Source: CAIYYO01 sp049299895
GTDB lineage: Archaea; Altiarchaeota; Altiarchaeia; IMC4; QMZM01
Direction of reading: 5' to 3'
Length of the DNA: 64,000 bases
NCBI GenBank assembly: GCA_049299895.1
Contig: JBAQYF010000021.1
Location: forward strand, 99,431-163,430
Shown: in pieces, positions 14,694 to 23,643 of the stretch
How the letters are laid out: the number at the start of each line of letters is the position of its first letter
How positions within the stretch are numbered: position 1 is the first letter of the stretch
The notes under the pieces: generated by a model
The model's database searches: none
Told to the model about the DNA's origin: nothing
The model's input: only the letters and a program-made list of their open reading frames with translations
Position numbers and translations under genes: made by a program

Positions 14694-15854
14694 ATGATGA
14701 AAAAAACAGGTTATATGATTTTGGCATTTTTGGCATTGTCCCTTTTTTCCGGCTATGTGTCGGCCGACGGGACCAATCAAACAGACAACCAGACTGCGGC
14801 CTTCAGCTTGGAACTGGGGGCGAAGGTTCGCCTCCTGCAGCTTGAAGCCGCAATAGAAAAGAATGTGTTATGGGGTGAGCGGGTCATTGCCGCAATCAAA
14901 GAGAAGAACGCAAGTGTCGATACCTCCTCACTTGAAACCCTGCTTGCGGAACTAAAAACTCTAAAGGATGAAGAAGCCAATACGACCCCCGAAGCAGGAG
15001 ACGAAGCGGCGAAAGCATTCGTAGATATGCGCAGCGACGCAACAGAGATAACAAAGGAGTTCCGGGAACTGGTAAAAAGCTTATTGAAGGAATCTGATAT
15101 CCAAGGCATGAGAAGAGCGCTTGGGACTGTTAATTCAAACAAGACCCGGGAGCTTGCCCGGAGGATAAACCAGACAAGGCACGAATACAACGCAGAAAAA
15201 ATGGCGGAGATACTAACAGCCGCGAACATAACCAATACTTATCTCTTGGAAAAGGTGAGGAACGGCAGTGCTTCTCCCGGAGAGGTTAAGGATGCATTGA
15301 AGGACGTCCTGTATAATATGTCCGGAAAAGAGCGAAAGGACGCATTCAACGCTATCGGCGAGAAGAACATCAAGGCTAAAGTCTTTGTCAGAGCCGTCGC
15401 CGATAAAGTGGCATACAAGGAGCTTGAGCGCGCAGAGATGCGGCTTGATAAAAGGCTTAATAAGACCGGGCACCAGAACGTCTCAGAGCAGGTCAGAGAA
15501 CGGCTACAGAACAAGACCAGTATCATAGAACGGCGCATGGAGAATATTAAGAACCGCACCCAGGGGATGATAGGCCATATCGGGGATATGACTGATAAGA
15601 AGGTTGAAAAGCTCCTGGATCTGAGCGACAAACTGGAGGGCGCAGGCGAGAGGAAGACCGGACGGCTGGAGCAGCGGCTGAACGACTCAAATCTAACGGA
15701 CGAACAAAGGAACAGGATAGATGAACAGATAAGCCAGTTTGAGAACAAAACGGACCGGATGCAGGAAAGAATAGAAGAACGCATCAATAAGACGCAGGGA
15801 AAAGGAGAACATCTGATGGACGTCCTCGATAATAAGAGAGGAGGAAAACCATGA
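14694..15854 (+). CDS. Secreted Asn-glycosylation-rich alpha-helical protein
   Basis: 386 residues. A signal peptide (MILAFLALSLFSGYVSA) is followed by an almost entirely charged helical protein, rich in Glu, Lys and Arg, with heptad-like stretches from about residue 230 on. At least a dozen N-x-S/T sequons occur, such as NQTDNQT, NKTR, NMSG and NKTG. There is no C-terminal anchor. GAGGTG lies just before ATG 14694 and a second ATG follows at 14697. Function unknown; it may be a structural or binding protein at the cell surface. It overlaps the next lipoprotein gene by 4 bases. Confidence 0.75.
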   Translation: MMKKTGYMILAFLALSLFSGYVSADGTNQTDNQTAAFSLELGAKVRLLQLEAAIEKNVLWGERVIAAIKEKNASVDTSSLETLLAELKTLKDEEANTTPEAGDEAAKAFVDMRSDATEITKEFRELVKSLLKESDIQGMRRALGTVNSNKTRELARRINQTRHEYNAEKMAEILTAANITNTYLLEKVRNGSASPGEVKDALKDVLYNMSGKERKDAFNAIGEKNIKAKVFVRAVADKVAYKELERAEMRLDKRLNKTGHQNVSEQVRERLQNKTSIIERRMENIKNRTQGMIGHIGDMTDKKVEKLLDLSDKLEGAGERKTGRLEQRLNDSNLTDEQRNRIDEQISQFENKTDRMQERIEERINKTQGKGEHLMDVLDNKRGGKP

Positions 15855-16063
15855 AAAGGACAACTGCTCTATTGCTTGCCGTGCTTGTATTATCGGCTTT
15901 CCTGTTCGCAGGATGCACCGGCAAGTCCGGAGAAAAAGAGAATTCAGAGACAACGCTGCCCGCAGGGGAGGATACTTCCTCTGACGTTGTGCAGGAGCTA
16001 ACGGACGCAGACATTCCACTGATAGCGGAGAACGATACTGTCGAGATAGGGGAGATGCTGTGA
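15851..16063 (+). CDS. Small lipoprotein
   Basis: 70 residues: a signal peptide with a lipobox (FLFAGC, Cys22), then about 48 acidic residues with no predicted fold. The start overlaps the stop of the secreted helical protein by 4 bases, so they are coupled. It could anchor or assist its neighbour; nothing more can be read from the sequence. Confidence 0.75.
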   Translation: MKRTTALLLAVLVLSAFLFAGCTGKSGEKENSETTLPAGEDTSSDVVQELTDADIPLIAENDTVEIGEML

Positions 16064-16070
16064 TCCCTGT

Positions 16071-16094
16071 CTTTTTCTTTATTTTTTCTTTTTT
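16071..16094. terminator. T-rich stretch between convergent genes
   Basis: CTTTTTCTTTATTTTTTCTTTTTT lies between the lipoprotein stop and the stop codon of the lipocalin-like gene. This is a good plus-strand oligo-T terminator. Confidence 0.45.
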
Positions 16095-17106
16095 AGTACA
16101 GGTATCCTTTTGTGTGTTCCGAGTTCCCAACTGCGTTCCCCAACTCGTTTAGCGTAAGCTTCTGTTTGGTCTTCTTCTGGACATACTCGAAATCTGACAA
16201 TACCGAGGGATATTCGTTGTATACCAGATGGCTCAGCATCTTTTTGCCGCTGTTTTTCGTGAATGTCCACGAAGATTGCGAATAAGCGGATACTGTGAAG
16301 TTTATTTTTTCCCCGGAATTGCTGCCCGACACCTTGAATTGAGGCAGATCGCCCAGTACTCTTCTGACTTTTATGTTCTTGAATATGTGCAGGCTCTTTC
16401 CGTCATAGAACGATATGTTCTTCTTGACTGCTTTTCCAAGTATGAACTGGTTTGTATACGTCAGGACCGCTCCTTTTTCAAAATGGAAAGCGCCCCAGTA
16501 CCAGGGGATGGCAGGGCCGTTCACGAGGACCCGCTGGAAATACGCCGTTCCTTTCACGGAGACGCCGTCTACTATTCCTGCCAGTTCCAGCCTGTTTATT
16601 TTGGTGATAGCGTATCCCTTGTCTTTTAAAAAGTTGTTTGCGTGGTAGCTCGGCGCGACAAAGTCGTCTTTCCCGTTTGCGGTCGCCATGAACTTGAAGC
16701 GCGCACCTATCTTTATCTCGTTTACGTCCTCGTAGACGGAGAAGGTAGTGGGAGTTTGTCCGCCCGCGTAGAGCATGTTCTTTGAGACCTCTATGTTGCA
16801 TCTTTCAAGAAGGAAGTTGTGATTCATCTTCTCCCCGTCATAGTACCATGCGGCAACAGCCCCGTCCAGGCTTTCCTTCTTCAGGGGGAGGCGGGGCTTT
16901 ATCATGAGCCCGTTACAGTCTATCTCCGCGGTGTTCTTTGCGGACCAGAGGATCATAAGCTGCCTCGGCTTGTCCGGGTTCTTCGGGTTGTCAAAGAAGA
17001 ACAGCCAGAACCACCACCACCAGGCCTCGGGGGCCAGCGATTCTTCTTTTATGTCGAATACCTTTTCTCCGCAGGCAACTTTTACGCTGTTTATTTTGGG
17101 TGACAT
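16093..17106 (-). CDS. Lipocalin-like (CrtC/AttH-type) beta-barrel protein, tentative
   Basis: 337 residues starting MSPKINSVKVACGEKVFD; AGGAG lies 4 bases before ATG 17106, which is preferred to the longer frame at 17142. The protein is beta-rich with no signal peptide. It has a Trp cluster (EAWWWWFWLFFFDNP) and PWYWGAFHFEKGAVLTYTN in a region resembling the two-domain lipocalin-like CrtC/AttH group, hydratase or lipid-binding proteins. The assignment rests on general pattern only; the substrate is unknown. It is convergent with the lipoprotein gene and follows the secreted nuclease on the same strand. Confidence 0.45.
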   Translation of the reverse strand: MSPKINSVKVACGEKVFDIKEESLAPEAWWWWFWLFFFDNPKNPDKPRQLMILWSAKNTAEIDCNGLMIKPRLPLKKESLDGAVAAWYYDGEKMNHNFLLERCNIEVSKNMLYAGGQTPTTFSVYEDVNEIKIGARFKFMATANGKDDFVAPSYHANNFLKDKGYAITKINRLELAGIVDGVSVKGTAYFQRVLVNGPAIPWYWGAFHFEKGAVLTYTNQFILGKAVKKNISFYDGKSLHIFKNIKVRRVLGDLPQFKVSGSNSGEKINFTVSAYSQSSWTFTKNSGKKMLSHLVYNEYPSVLSDFEYVQKKTKQKLTLNELGNAVGNSEHTKGYLY

Positions 17107-17157
17107 CTTTCTCCTGATTAAAAATACTCCTTTCTCCCACATAAATACGTAGGTTTT

Positions 17158-18003
17158 TCAGGCGGCATCCGTCCGGTATACAGAGTATACCAGGTAGTGA
17201 TCAGACTGCCCGGAGGAAACGTTGCGCATTATGCCGTAGGATATGTAATTATTGGCGGCTCCATTGTTGATTATTATGCGGTCGTACGCGCAGGAACTTG
17301 CCTTGACTGTCGTGTCCTCGTCGTCTGGAATGATCCAATCCCATCCCGTGAAATCCGCCGGAGGCATCTGATAATAAGCACAGTCCGCATTGAGGTCGCC
17401 GATTATGATATGGTCCGCCGAATCAAATGAGCCAAGGTCTTCTTCTAGTAATGCGAGTTCCGCTTTCACGTTGTCTGGATCCGTGTGCACCGTGGTCAGA
17501 TAAAAAGACCATTCCCCGGAAGAGAACCTGTACGTATAAGGCGGCCTGGTATATGCTCCTGTGCCCGGGGCGACGGCTTCCAGTTTCGCGTTCCTGTAAA
17601 TCAGGCCGTACTGCTCCTTGTAAGAAGAATTACCCAGCCTGGCGGAGACATAGCAGGCATACTCCGGAAGCAGAGCACACAGCCTGCGGAAGGCGTCGCC
17701 CGAGGAATCTGTTATTTCCTGCAGGATGATTATGTCATAATTACGCAGAACACCTGCATAGTAACTCATCATGGAGGCGTCGCCCGACTTGCCCGGTCCG
17801 AACCTCTGCAGGTTCCATGAGGCGATGGTGATATTGCTCCTATCGGCAGACAAGGTAGAAGTGGTAGTATCATGCGAAGAAACTACGTGCCCGACCGGGC
17901 TCCCCGGCATTTTTCCGGCATAGAAGATAAGGGCGAACGCAAACAATAATACAAGCGACAGGATGATCCATAGACTTCCTGAACTACTCCTTTTCCCGGG
18001 CAT
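17158..18003 (-). CDS. Membrane-anchored endonuclease/exonuclease/phosphatase family protein
   Basis: 281 residues. An N-terminal transmembrane segment (about 11-29) is followed by a short Thr/Ser-rich linker and a DNase I-like domain: IASWNLQRFG, the metal-binding Glu of IILQEITD, GDLNADCAYY, and SDHYLVYSV at the end. The catalytic set looks complete. Facing outside, it would be a surface nuclease or phosphodiesterase, for nutrient or phosphate scavenging from DNA, or for acting on lipids; the substrate is not determined. It diverges from the GIY-YIG gene. Confidence 0.8.
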   Translation of the reverse strand: MPGKRSSSGSLWIILSLVLLFAFALIFYAGKMPGSPVGHVVSSHDTTTSTLSADRSNITIASWNLQRFGPGKSGDASMMSYYAGVLRNYDIIILQEITDSSGDAFRRLCALLPEYACYVSARLGNSSYKEQYGLIYRNAKLEAVAPGTGAYTRPPYTYRFSSGEWSFYLTTVHTDPDNVKAELALLEEDLGSFDSADHIIIGDLNADCAYYQMPPADFTGWDWIIPDDEDTTVKASSCAYDRIIINNGAANNYISYGIMRNVSSGQSDHYLVYSVYRTDAA

Positions 18004-18053
18004 CTTGGGTGTACCATTTGCCCAACCACCTGTTAATGTATCGTGCGCGCAGG

Positions 18054-18062
18054 ATTATATAC
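18054..18062 (+). promoter_or_regulatory. TATA-like box of the GIY-YIG gene
   Basis: ATTATATAC is centred about 27 bases before GTG 18085, which supports that codon as a leaderless start. Confidence 0.45.
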
Positions 18063-18084
18063 TTATATTCAAAATAAGCTAAAC

Positions 18085-18495
18085 GTGCAGAACAAGTGCT
18101 ACACTTACATGGTGGAATGCAGGAACGGGAGCCTGTACACAGGCATCACCGACAACCTTATCCGCAGGATGGAGGAGCACCGGAAAGGGATAGGCGCACG
18201 CTACATCAGGGCGCATGGCTACAAATCCGTCGCCTACGTAGAAGAGCACCCGGACAGGGGAAGCGCCATGAAACGGGAGAACTATATCAAAACGCTCCCA
18301 AAAAAAGAGAAAGTCAGGATAGCTCTCGGCGAATCCGAGAAGACGAAACGCTTCCTGCGGGTATGGGGCCTGGAACACCATTGCTGCACCTCCTACGACG
18401 ACATGAGAAAACAATTATTAACCGACGTTCCCGATGAAAGCGCCTTTGTTATCAGGAACGGCGACATAGACGATCCCTGGGATCCCTTTCTCTGA
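18085..18495 (+). CDS. GIY-YIG nuclease-fold protein (UPF0213/YhbQ-like)
   Basis: The GIY-YIG domain is seen as CYTYMVECRNGSLYTGITDN, then LIRRMEEH and the catalytic-type Glu region KRENYIKTL. This family includes small structure-specific DNA nucleases. The domain must begin at or before CYTYM, so ATG 18109 inside it cannot be the start. GTG 18085 fits the promoter; the frame is open to 18043. The last about 26 codons overlap the 3' end of the convergent mptG-like gene by 78 bases, and this tail is not part of the usual family length. Confidence 0.75.
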   Translation: MQNKCYTYMVECRNGSLYTGITDNLIRRMEEHRKGIGARYIRAHGYKSVAYVEEHPDRGSAMKRENYIKTLPKKEKVRIALGESEKTKRFLRVWGLEHHCCTSYDDMRKQLLTDVPDESAFVIRNGDIDDPWDPFL

Positions 18496-19359
18496 AAGAT
18501 ATTCCCTTGTCCCCGATTCAAGAGCCGGCGCATATTTTTTCTCTATCAAACCGTAGACTGCCGGCCCCCATGAACTCTGGCCCGCGCCGTGCGCACCGAG
18601 GCCTGTCATGTGCCGCATTATCGATCCTGCCGTTCTGTCGCAGGGGATGTCTTTGTAATATTCGCCGGTCTTCCTGTCTATCTCCGTTATCGCATAGCCG
18701 AAGCCCTCGATATCCTTTTCCAGAAGAGACGGCAGCAGTTTCATCAAGACCAGGCGCGATATGTCGGCTGCGTTCTTCTCAGGCCCGGGGATAATGCCCC
18801 TGAATGCGTCCTTTTCCTGCTTTCCGGACAGGCCTTTCTTTATTTTTGGCACCGCCACTACGAATACCCAGCCTCTGGGAAAGCCGTGATGGAACACTGT
18901 CTGGGGAGGCGTCTGATATAGCACGTTCAATCCCCCGTCGACGGAAAAGCCGCCGCGTTCGAATGCCGAGACGCCGGTTCCAGAAACAAAACCCCTGCCC
19001 ATGACTGAGGCGATTATCCGCACCGGCGCATCTATCCCGTGAACGCGCGCAAGAGCAGTACCCACTGCGAGCGACAGCTGCGTCCCGGAACCAAGGCCCG
19101 AGTGCTTGGGGATCGTTTCTTTTATTTCCAGACGGATCTCCGGGTCGATATTATAATATTCAGAGAACCGGGATACTGCTTTTGCGACCCTGTCTTTTTC
19201 CAGGCCGGACAATTCCAGGCAGTCGCTGCTCCCGGCTTCCAGGACTACGTTCGGGGAATCTATCGCTACGCCCATGCTCCCGTAAAGCCTTCCAAGGTTC
19301 CCGTTCAGGTCGATTAAGCCAAGGTGCAGGCGCGAGGGGGTCTTTATCCGTAGTTTCAT
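18418..19359 (-). CDS. mptG: Beta-ribofuranosylaminobenzene 5'-phosphate synthase
   Basis: 313 residues of the GHMP-kinase fold. The start MKLRIKTPSRLHLGLIDLNG is typical of beta-RFAP synthases, and the glycine-rich ATP/phosphate loop is PKHSGLGSGTQLSLA. The enzyme condenses p-hydroxybenzoate or p-aminobenzoate with PRPP in the first committed step toward (tetrahydro)methanopterin. Its presence implies the organism makes methanopterin-type C1 carriers. It lies 1 base after the YchF-type GTPase gene on the same strand, and its 3' end overlaps the convergent GIY-YIG gene. Confidence 0.85.
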   Translation of the reverse strand: MKLRIKTPSRLHLGLIDLNGNLGRLYGSMGVAIDSPNVVLEAGSSDCLELSGLEKDRVAKAVSRFSEYYNIDPEIRLEIKETIPKHSGLGSGTQLSLAVGTALARVHGIDAPVRIIASVMGRGFVSGTGVSAFERGGFSVDGGLNVLYQTPPQTVFHHGFPRGWVFVVAVPKIKKGLSGKQEKDAFRGIIPGPEKNAADISRLVLMKLLPSLLEKDIEGFGYAITEIDRKTGEYYKDIPCDRTAGSIMRHMTGLGAHGAGQSSWGPAVYGLIEKKYAPALESGTREYLSEKGIPGIVYVAVPDNKGAFIGNVG

Positions 19360-19360
19360 C

Positions 19361-20536
19361 CTATCTGGAAGTAAGTATCTTGATAACGTCCCCGTCTTTG
19401 AGGACAGTCTCGCGACCTATCTTCTTTTTGGTCTTGCAGTCGATGGCGCCGATGAATCTATCCCCGATATCAGTATGAATCTTATAAGCAAGGTCTATCG
19501 CCTTGCTTCCCTCGGGTAGAAGCCGCGCGTCCGGGAGAACGTTCCCCTTGGAGTCCGTGAGCTTTCCTTCATTCTCAACGGGGTAGACGACGATCAGCTT
19601 CAGTACGTCGAATATGACCGAGTTGATGCATTTCTGGACGCCTGTTCCGTCGTATTTCGCAAGGATGTTCGCACGCATGAAATCAAGTGCCTTTTTCTGT
19701 TTTTCAGGGAGGTCCTCTTTCAGGATCGTAAAATCCGCATCTCCTGGAAGGTATTTTATGACTCCCGCGTTGTGCGCCTGCCGCAACGCGAGTTCCGCTT
19801 CCGCGCATACGGACGTTATTTGGTATTTTTCTTTCAGGCGCTCGTAGTTCTTTTTTGCGTCCAGGTCTATCTTGTTCCCTGCGAGAATGATGGGTTTGGC
19901 TATCTCTCTCAATTTCGACGCAAATGCCTTGATATCATCGTCCTCCCAGCCGCTTTTATCGTATAAGCCGCTGTTGTCCAGCGCTTTTTTGACCGAGTAT
20001 TCGCTTATTCCCAGGCCCGCCATCTGCTCGGACAACTCCTTGAGCAAGTCTTTGTTATTGTATTTTATCTTGCTCGATATCTTGTGCCAGTTCTTTTTGA
20101 TTATGCTGTAGAACCACAGGTCTATTTCGTCTATCAGGAACCTGATGTCCGTTTCCGGGTCGTGATCTGTAGCGGGTTCTCCCTTTTCATTGGTCCTGCC
20201 CGCGATATCGACGACGTGTATCAAGGCGTCGGCCATCCGCAGGTCATCCATGAACTGGTTCCCGAGACCCTTTCCCTCGTGCGCCCCGGGTACGAGGCCT
20301 GCGACGTCTATAGCCTTCACTGGAATAAATCTTTGGCCGTCGATGCATACCGAATTCTTTGGGTTGCACGATACGCCGAACTCTTTGCACGCGCACTTTA
20401 CGCGGACTGAGGCCATGCCGATGTTTGGCTTGATAGTCGTGAAGGGAAAATTAGCTATCTCCGCGTCTATCAACGTTGCCGCCTTGAAGAACGTGCTCTT
20501 TCCGACGTTGGGTTTTCCGACGATGCCTGTTTCCAT
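19361..20536 (-). CDS. YchF/Obg-type GTPase with TGS domain
   Basis: 391 residues. G motifs: G1 GIVGKPNVGKST, G3 DVAGLVPGAH, G4 LAGNKIDLD. A helical insertion sits mid-protein and a C-terminal TGS domain (about 320-391, EGSKAIDLAYKIHTDIGD) ends it. This is the archaeal YchF-related subfamily; these proteins bind ribosomes or RNA and hydrolyse GTP or ATP. It sits directly upstream of mptG and 1 base after the ABC permease gene, so transcription probably runs through from 22288. Confidence 0.85.
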   Translation of the reverse strand: METGIVGKPNVGKSTFFKAATLIDAEIANFPFTTIKPNIGMASVRVKCACKEFGVSCNPKNSVCIDGQRFIPVKAIDVAGLVPGAHEGKGLGNQFMDDLRMADALIHVVDIAGRTNEKGEPATDHDPETDIRFLIDEIDLWFYSIIKKNWHKISSKIKYNNKDLLKELSEQMAGLGISEYSVKKALDNSGLYDKSGWEDDDIKAFASKLREIAKPIILAGNKIDLDAKKNYERLKEKYQITSVCAEAELALRQAHNAGVIKYLPGDADFTILKEDLPEKQKKALDFMRANILAKYDGTGVQKCINSVIFDVLKLIVVYPVENEGKLTDSKGNVLPDARLLPEGSKAIDLAYKIHTDIGDRFIGAIDCKTKKKIGRETVLKDGDVIKILTSR

Positions 20537-20537
20537 T

Positions 20538-21350
20538 TTATCTCCTCACTCCTTTTTTCTTTAGTATGACCGCCGATAATAAAAGCATAACGCATGTATA
20601 GGCCGCCGGATACAGGAATGCCAGCAGATACTTCCAGGGATCATTGGAACCTGCGGCATCCAGGCCTATTCCCAGGTATTCGACGGGAGAGATGTATTGG
20701 GTTATGTTGAGGAGCGTTGCGACTATGTCTTTTGCCAGGGTCAGCATGGGGTTGAACGCGGGAAGCATGCTTAGGATGAATCCAAGGACCTTTAACACGA
20801 AAAGCCCCAGCATGAATGCCATGAGGATGAATATTGCGCCTGTGACGCTGCCTGTGAGGGTGGAGAGCATTATTCCAAGGCTTACCACGCAGGATATGAG
20901 GAGCAGGGAGAATATAGAGAGAGTTATCATATCAGCTCCTGCGCCGCTGTTTAAGGCCAGGCTTATGAGCGTTATATAGATGAGCGTTGCGACGGCAAGG
21001 ATCAGGTAGGGTATCATCCTTCCTGCGTATTTTCCAGCGATGAACGACGATTCGTTGACAGGGCCGTAGAACAGCACTTCCAATGTCTTGTCCTGGCGTT
21101 CCCTCGCTACTGCGGAAACGGACGAAACCGCCATGTAAAGTGAGTATATGCCAACGGCCGTCAAAAGAGATGCCCCTGGGAACGCGCCTGATATGCTTAT
21201 CCCGGAGGAATCCTTCAGGGAAGAAAAGAACCATGCGTAAAGAGCTATTATTCCGCATGCGAACATGTATGCGAGGTATATCCCCGGTGTTCTCATAGTC
21301 CTTTTGGCATCCTTTAATGCTATAAGTTTTGCCGTATGCGTTGAAAACAT
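20538..21350 (-). CDS. ABC-2 type transporter permease
   Basis: 270 residues with about six transmembrane helices and a loop typical of ABC-2 exporters (VSAVARERQDKTLEVLFYGPV). Partner of the ATPase encoded 14 bases upstream. Such pairs export drugs, lipids or polysaccharide precursors; the substrate is not evident. Confidence 0.8.
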   Translation of the reverse strand: MFSTHTAKLIALKDAKRTMRTPGIYLAYMFACGIIALYAWFFSSLKDSSGISISGAFPGASLLTAVGIYSLYMAVSSVSAVARERQDKTLEVLFYGPVNESSFIAGKYAGRMIPYLILAVATLIYITLISLALNSGAGADMITLSIFSLLLISCVVSLGIMLSTLTGSVTGAIFILMAFMLGLFVLKVLGFILSMLPAFNPMLTLAKDIVATLLNITQYISPVEYLGIGLDAAGSNDPWKYLLAFLYPAAYTCVMLLLSAVILKKKGVRR

Positions 21351-21364
21351 CTTTTTTTTGTTTA

Positions 21365-22288
21365 CTATTTTTCTTTTACCAGTTCTACGAATGCTTCTTC
21401 CAGTCCCGCTTTGTCTTCCTTCATTCCGAGTATGACCGCTCCATTCTTGGTAAGGGTTCTGGATACTGCGCCTCGTATGTCCCAGTCTTTCGCCGAAAGG
21501 ATCCGGTAAGTGTTTCCGTCAGAGGAAACATCAGTTACTCCGGGCACTTCTTTAAGTCCTGCGCTTAATGCTGCATTTCCTTTTTCTACTTCGACAACGA
21601 GCCTTCCTCCCGCCTTGATGGAGGATATCACCCGGTCTATCTTGCCGGACATAACCATGCGGCCTTTTATTATTATCCCTACTACGTCGCATATCCTGTC
21701 CATCTCGGACAATATGTGGGACGATATGAAAATGGTCTTTCCCTTCTTTTTCTCGGATAATATGATGTCCCGCACCTCTTTCATGCCCGACGGGTCCAGG
21801 CCGGATATCGCTTCGTCGAGGAACAGGATGTCAGGGTCGTGGACAAGGGCTCTTGCGATGTTCACTTTCTGCTTCATCCCGTGGGAATATTTTTTCAGCT
21901 TCTTGTTCCCGTGTTCGGAGAGATTGAAGTATGAAAGGAGCTCGTCTATCCGTTTATTATTGCCCGAAACTCCGTAAAGGTCGGAAAAGAATCCAAGGTA
22001 CTCTTTCGCAGACATATAACCGTACAGATAGGGATTGTCAGGGACCACGCCGATCCTTTTTTTCAGCGTAAGGGCTTCTTTTGTGAGGGGCTTTCCCATG
22101 AGGCAGACCTCTCCTTCGGTCGGTGCGATAAGGCCTGTCAGGAGCGATATGGTGGTGGTCTTTCCCGCGCCGTTTGGTCCGATGAATCCGTATACGACGC
22201 CTTCTTCTATCTCCAGGTTTATCTCCCGCACCCCGTACGCATTCGCGTACTTTTTGCCCAGGTTGTTTGTCTGTATAGCGTAGGCCAT
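21365..22288 (-). CDS. ABC-2 exporter ATPase subunit
   Basis: 307 residues. Walker A GPNGAGKTT, Q-loop region GVVPDNPYLYG, signature YSHGMKQKVN, Walker B ILFLDEAISGLD, and the H-loop His in FISSHILSEMD. A C-terminal domain of about 90 residues follows, usual for ATPases of ABC-2 exporters. It heads the run permease, GTPase, mptG and is divergent from gatA. Confidence 0.9.
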   Translation of the reverse strand: MAYAIQTNNLGKKYANAYGVREINLEIEEGVVYGFIGPNGAGKTTTISLLTGLIAPTEGEVCLMGKPLTKEALTLKKRIGVVPDNPYLYGYMSAKEYLGFFSDLYGVSGNNKRIDELLSYFNLSEHGNKKLKKYSHGMKQKVNIARALVHDPDILFLDEAISGLDPSGMKEVRDIILSEKKKGKTIFISSHILSEMDRICDVVGIIIKGRMVMSGKIDRVISSIKAGGRLVVEVEKGNAALSAGLKEVPGVTDVSSDGNTYRILSAKDWDIRGAVSRTLTKNGAVILGMKEDKAGLEEAFVELVKEK

Positions 22289-22340
22289 CTATTCTTTATT
22301 CTTTGGAGTTCTTAATTATTAAGTCATCAAAAAAGAGAAG

Positions 22341-23636
22341 ATGGACAACTCAATCGACCTTGCCCGGATAGAAGAGGAAGACAAAAAGATCAATTCCTTT
22401 ATCTCCCTGGACAAGGAACGGATCACGGATAAGGACCGCGCAAAAGAAGGCAGGCTAAAGGGCCTGAAGATTGCGGTCAAATCAAACCTATGCGTCAAAG
22501 GGCTCGTATCGTCGTGCGCGTCCAGGACGCTTGAGAACTACGTGTCGCCTTACGATGCTTCCGTCGTCGAGAGAATCAAGAAAGAAGGCGCATTTATCGT
22601 CGGGATGGCCAACATGGACGAATACGCCTGCGGATCATCCGGAGAGACTTCTTATTACGGACCAACCCAGAACCCTGCAGCGATGGGACACATACCCGGC
22701 GGCTCATCCTCGGGGTCGGCTGCTGCCGTCGCGGCGGGATTCGTCGACTGCGCCCTGGGAACGGATACGGGCGGCTCCATCAGGAATCCCGCGTCTCACT
22801 GCGGCATAGCCGGGTTCAAACCGACTTATGGCGTAGTATCCAGATACGGCCTGATAGACCTTGCAATGAGCCTCGACCAGGTAGGGCCCCTCGCAAAGGA
22901 CACGGCAACGTGCGCAAAGCTCCTGGAAGCAATCGCCGGCCACGATCACAGGGATGCAACGTCCCTTGCCCTGGACAAAAAATTCTATTCATTTACGGAC
23001 TCCCTTGACCCGTCCCTCAAAGACGTGAGAGTAGGATACGCAAAGGAATTCGACGTGCTTATAAGCGATCCGGGCATCCGTAAGACGGTGCATTCCGCGC
23101 TGGACAGGATGTCCTCTGCGGGAGCGCACATCGTGGACGTAAGCCTGCCCAACCTCGGGATAGCGATACCAACGTATTATCTGAATGTCTACGTGGAGTT
23201 CTTCTCCGGGACGAGGAAATACGACGGCAGGAGGTACGGCTACAGGATAGAGGAAGCATGCGGGGAAGAGGTCCTTAGAAGGATACTCCTCGGAAGCTAC
23301 ATATCCCAGAAGGAATTTTCAGGCCGTTTCTACAGGAAAGCACTCCAGGCAAGAAGCATTCTTAGAAGGGACCTCTCCGATGCCCTGAAAGACGTGGACG
23401 TCCTCGCGGGTCCGACCGTTCCGAAGCTCCCCCACAAACTGGGCGCAAAGATACAAGACCCCAGGGTCATGTACGCCTACGACATATTCACAGTGATCGC
23501 GAATCTTGCAGGGATCCCCGCAGGCGTCGTTCCAGCAGGAAAGGTAGACGGGATACCCACGGGCCTGCAGATAATGGGGGACGTATTATGCGATCAGAAA
23601 GTCCTGAACGCGATGGCCGGATTGGAAAGCTGTTGA
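22341..23636 (+). CDS. gatA: Glu-tRNA(Gln)/Asp-tRNA(Asn) amidotransferase subunit A
   Basis: 431 residues of the amidase-signature family. The Ser-cisSer-Lys triad is visible: Lys47 in IAVKSNL, then PGGSSSGSAAAVAAG and GTDTGGSIRNPAS. The context around YGVVSRYGLID is typical of GatA rather than other amidases. It releases ammonia from glutamine for transamidation of misacylated tRNA with GatB and GatC. The length is at the short end for GatA. No gatB or gatC lies in the window. It ends 8 bases before a convergent surface-protein gene. Confidence 0.85.
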   Translation: MDNSIDLARIEEEDKKINSFISLDKERITDKDRAKEGRLKGLKIAVKSNLCVKGLVSSCASRTLENYVSPYDASVVERIKKEGAFIVGMANMDEYACGSSGETSYYGPTQNPAAMGHIPGGSSSGSAAAVAAGFVDCALGTDTGGSIRNPASHCGIAGFKPTYGVVSRYGLIDLAMSLDQVGPLAKDTATCAKLLEAIAGHDHRDATSLALDKKFYSFTDSLDPSLKDVRVGYAKEFDVLISDPGIRKTVHSALDRMSSAGAHIVDVSLPNLGIAIPTYYLNVYVEFFSGTRKYDGRRYGYRIEEACGEEVLRRILLGSYISQKEFSGRFYRKALQARSILRRDLSDALKDVDVLAGPTVPKLPHKLGAKIQDPRVMYAYDIFTVIANLAGIPAGVVPAGKVDGIPTGLQIMGDVLCDQKVLNAMAGLESC

Positions 23637-23643
23637 TCCCTTT

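Noticed and set aside
15239..15787. Long antisense frame opposite the secreted helical protein
   Set aside because: It is a Ser/Arg-rich mirror of the Glu/Lys/Arg-rich coding strand, with no domain or start signal.
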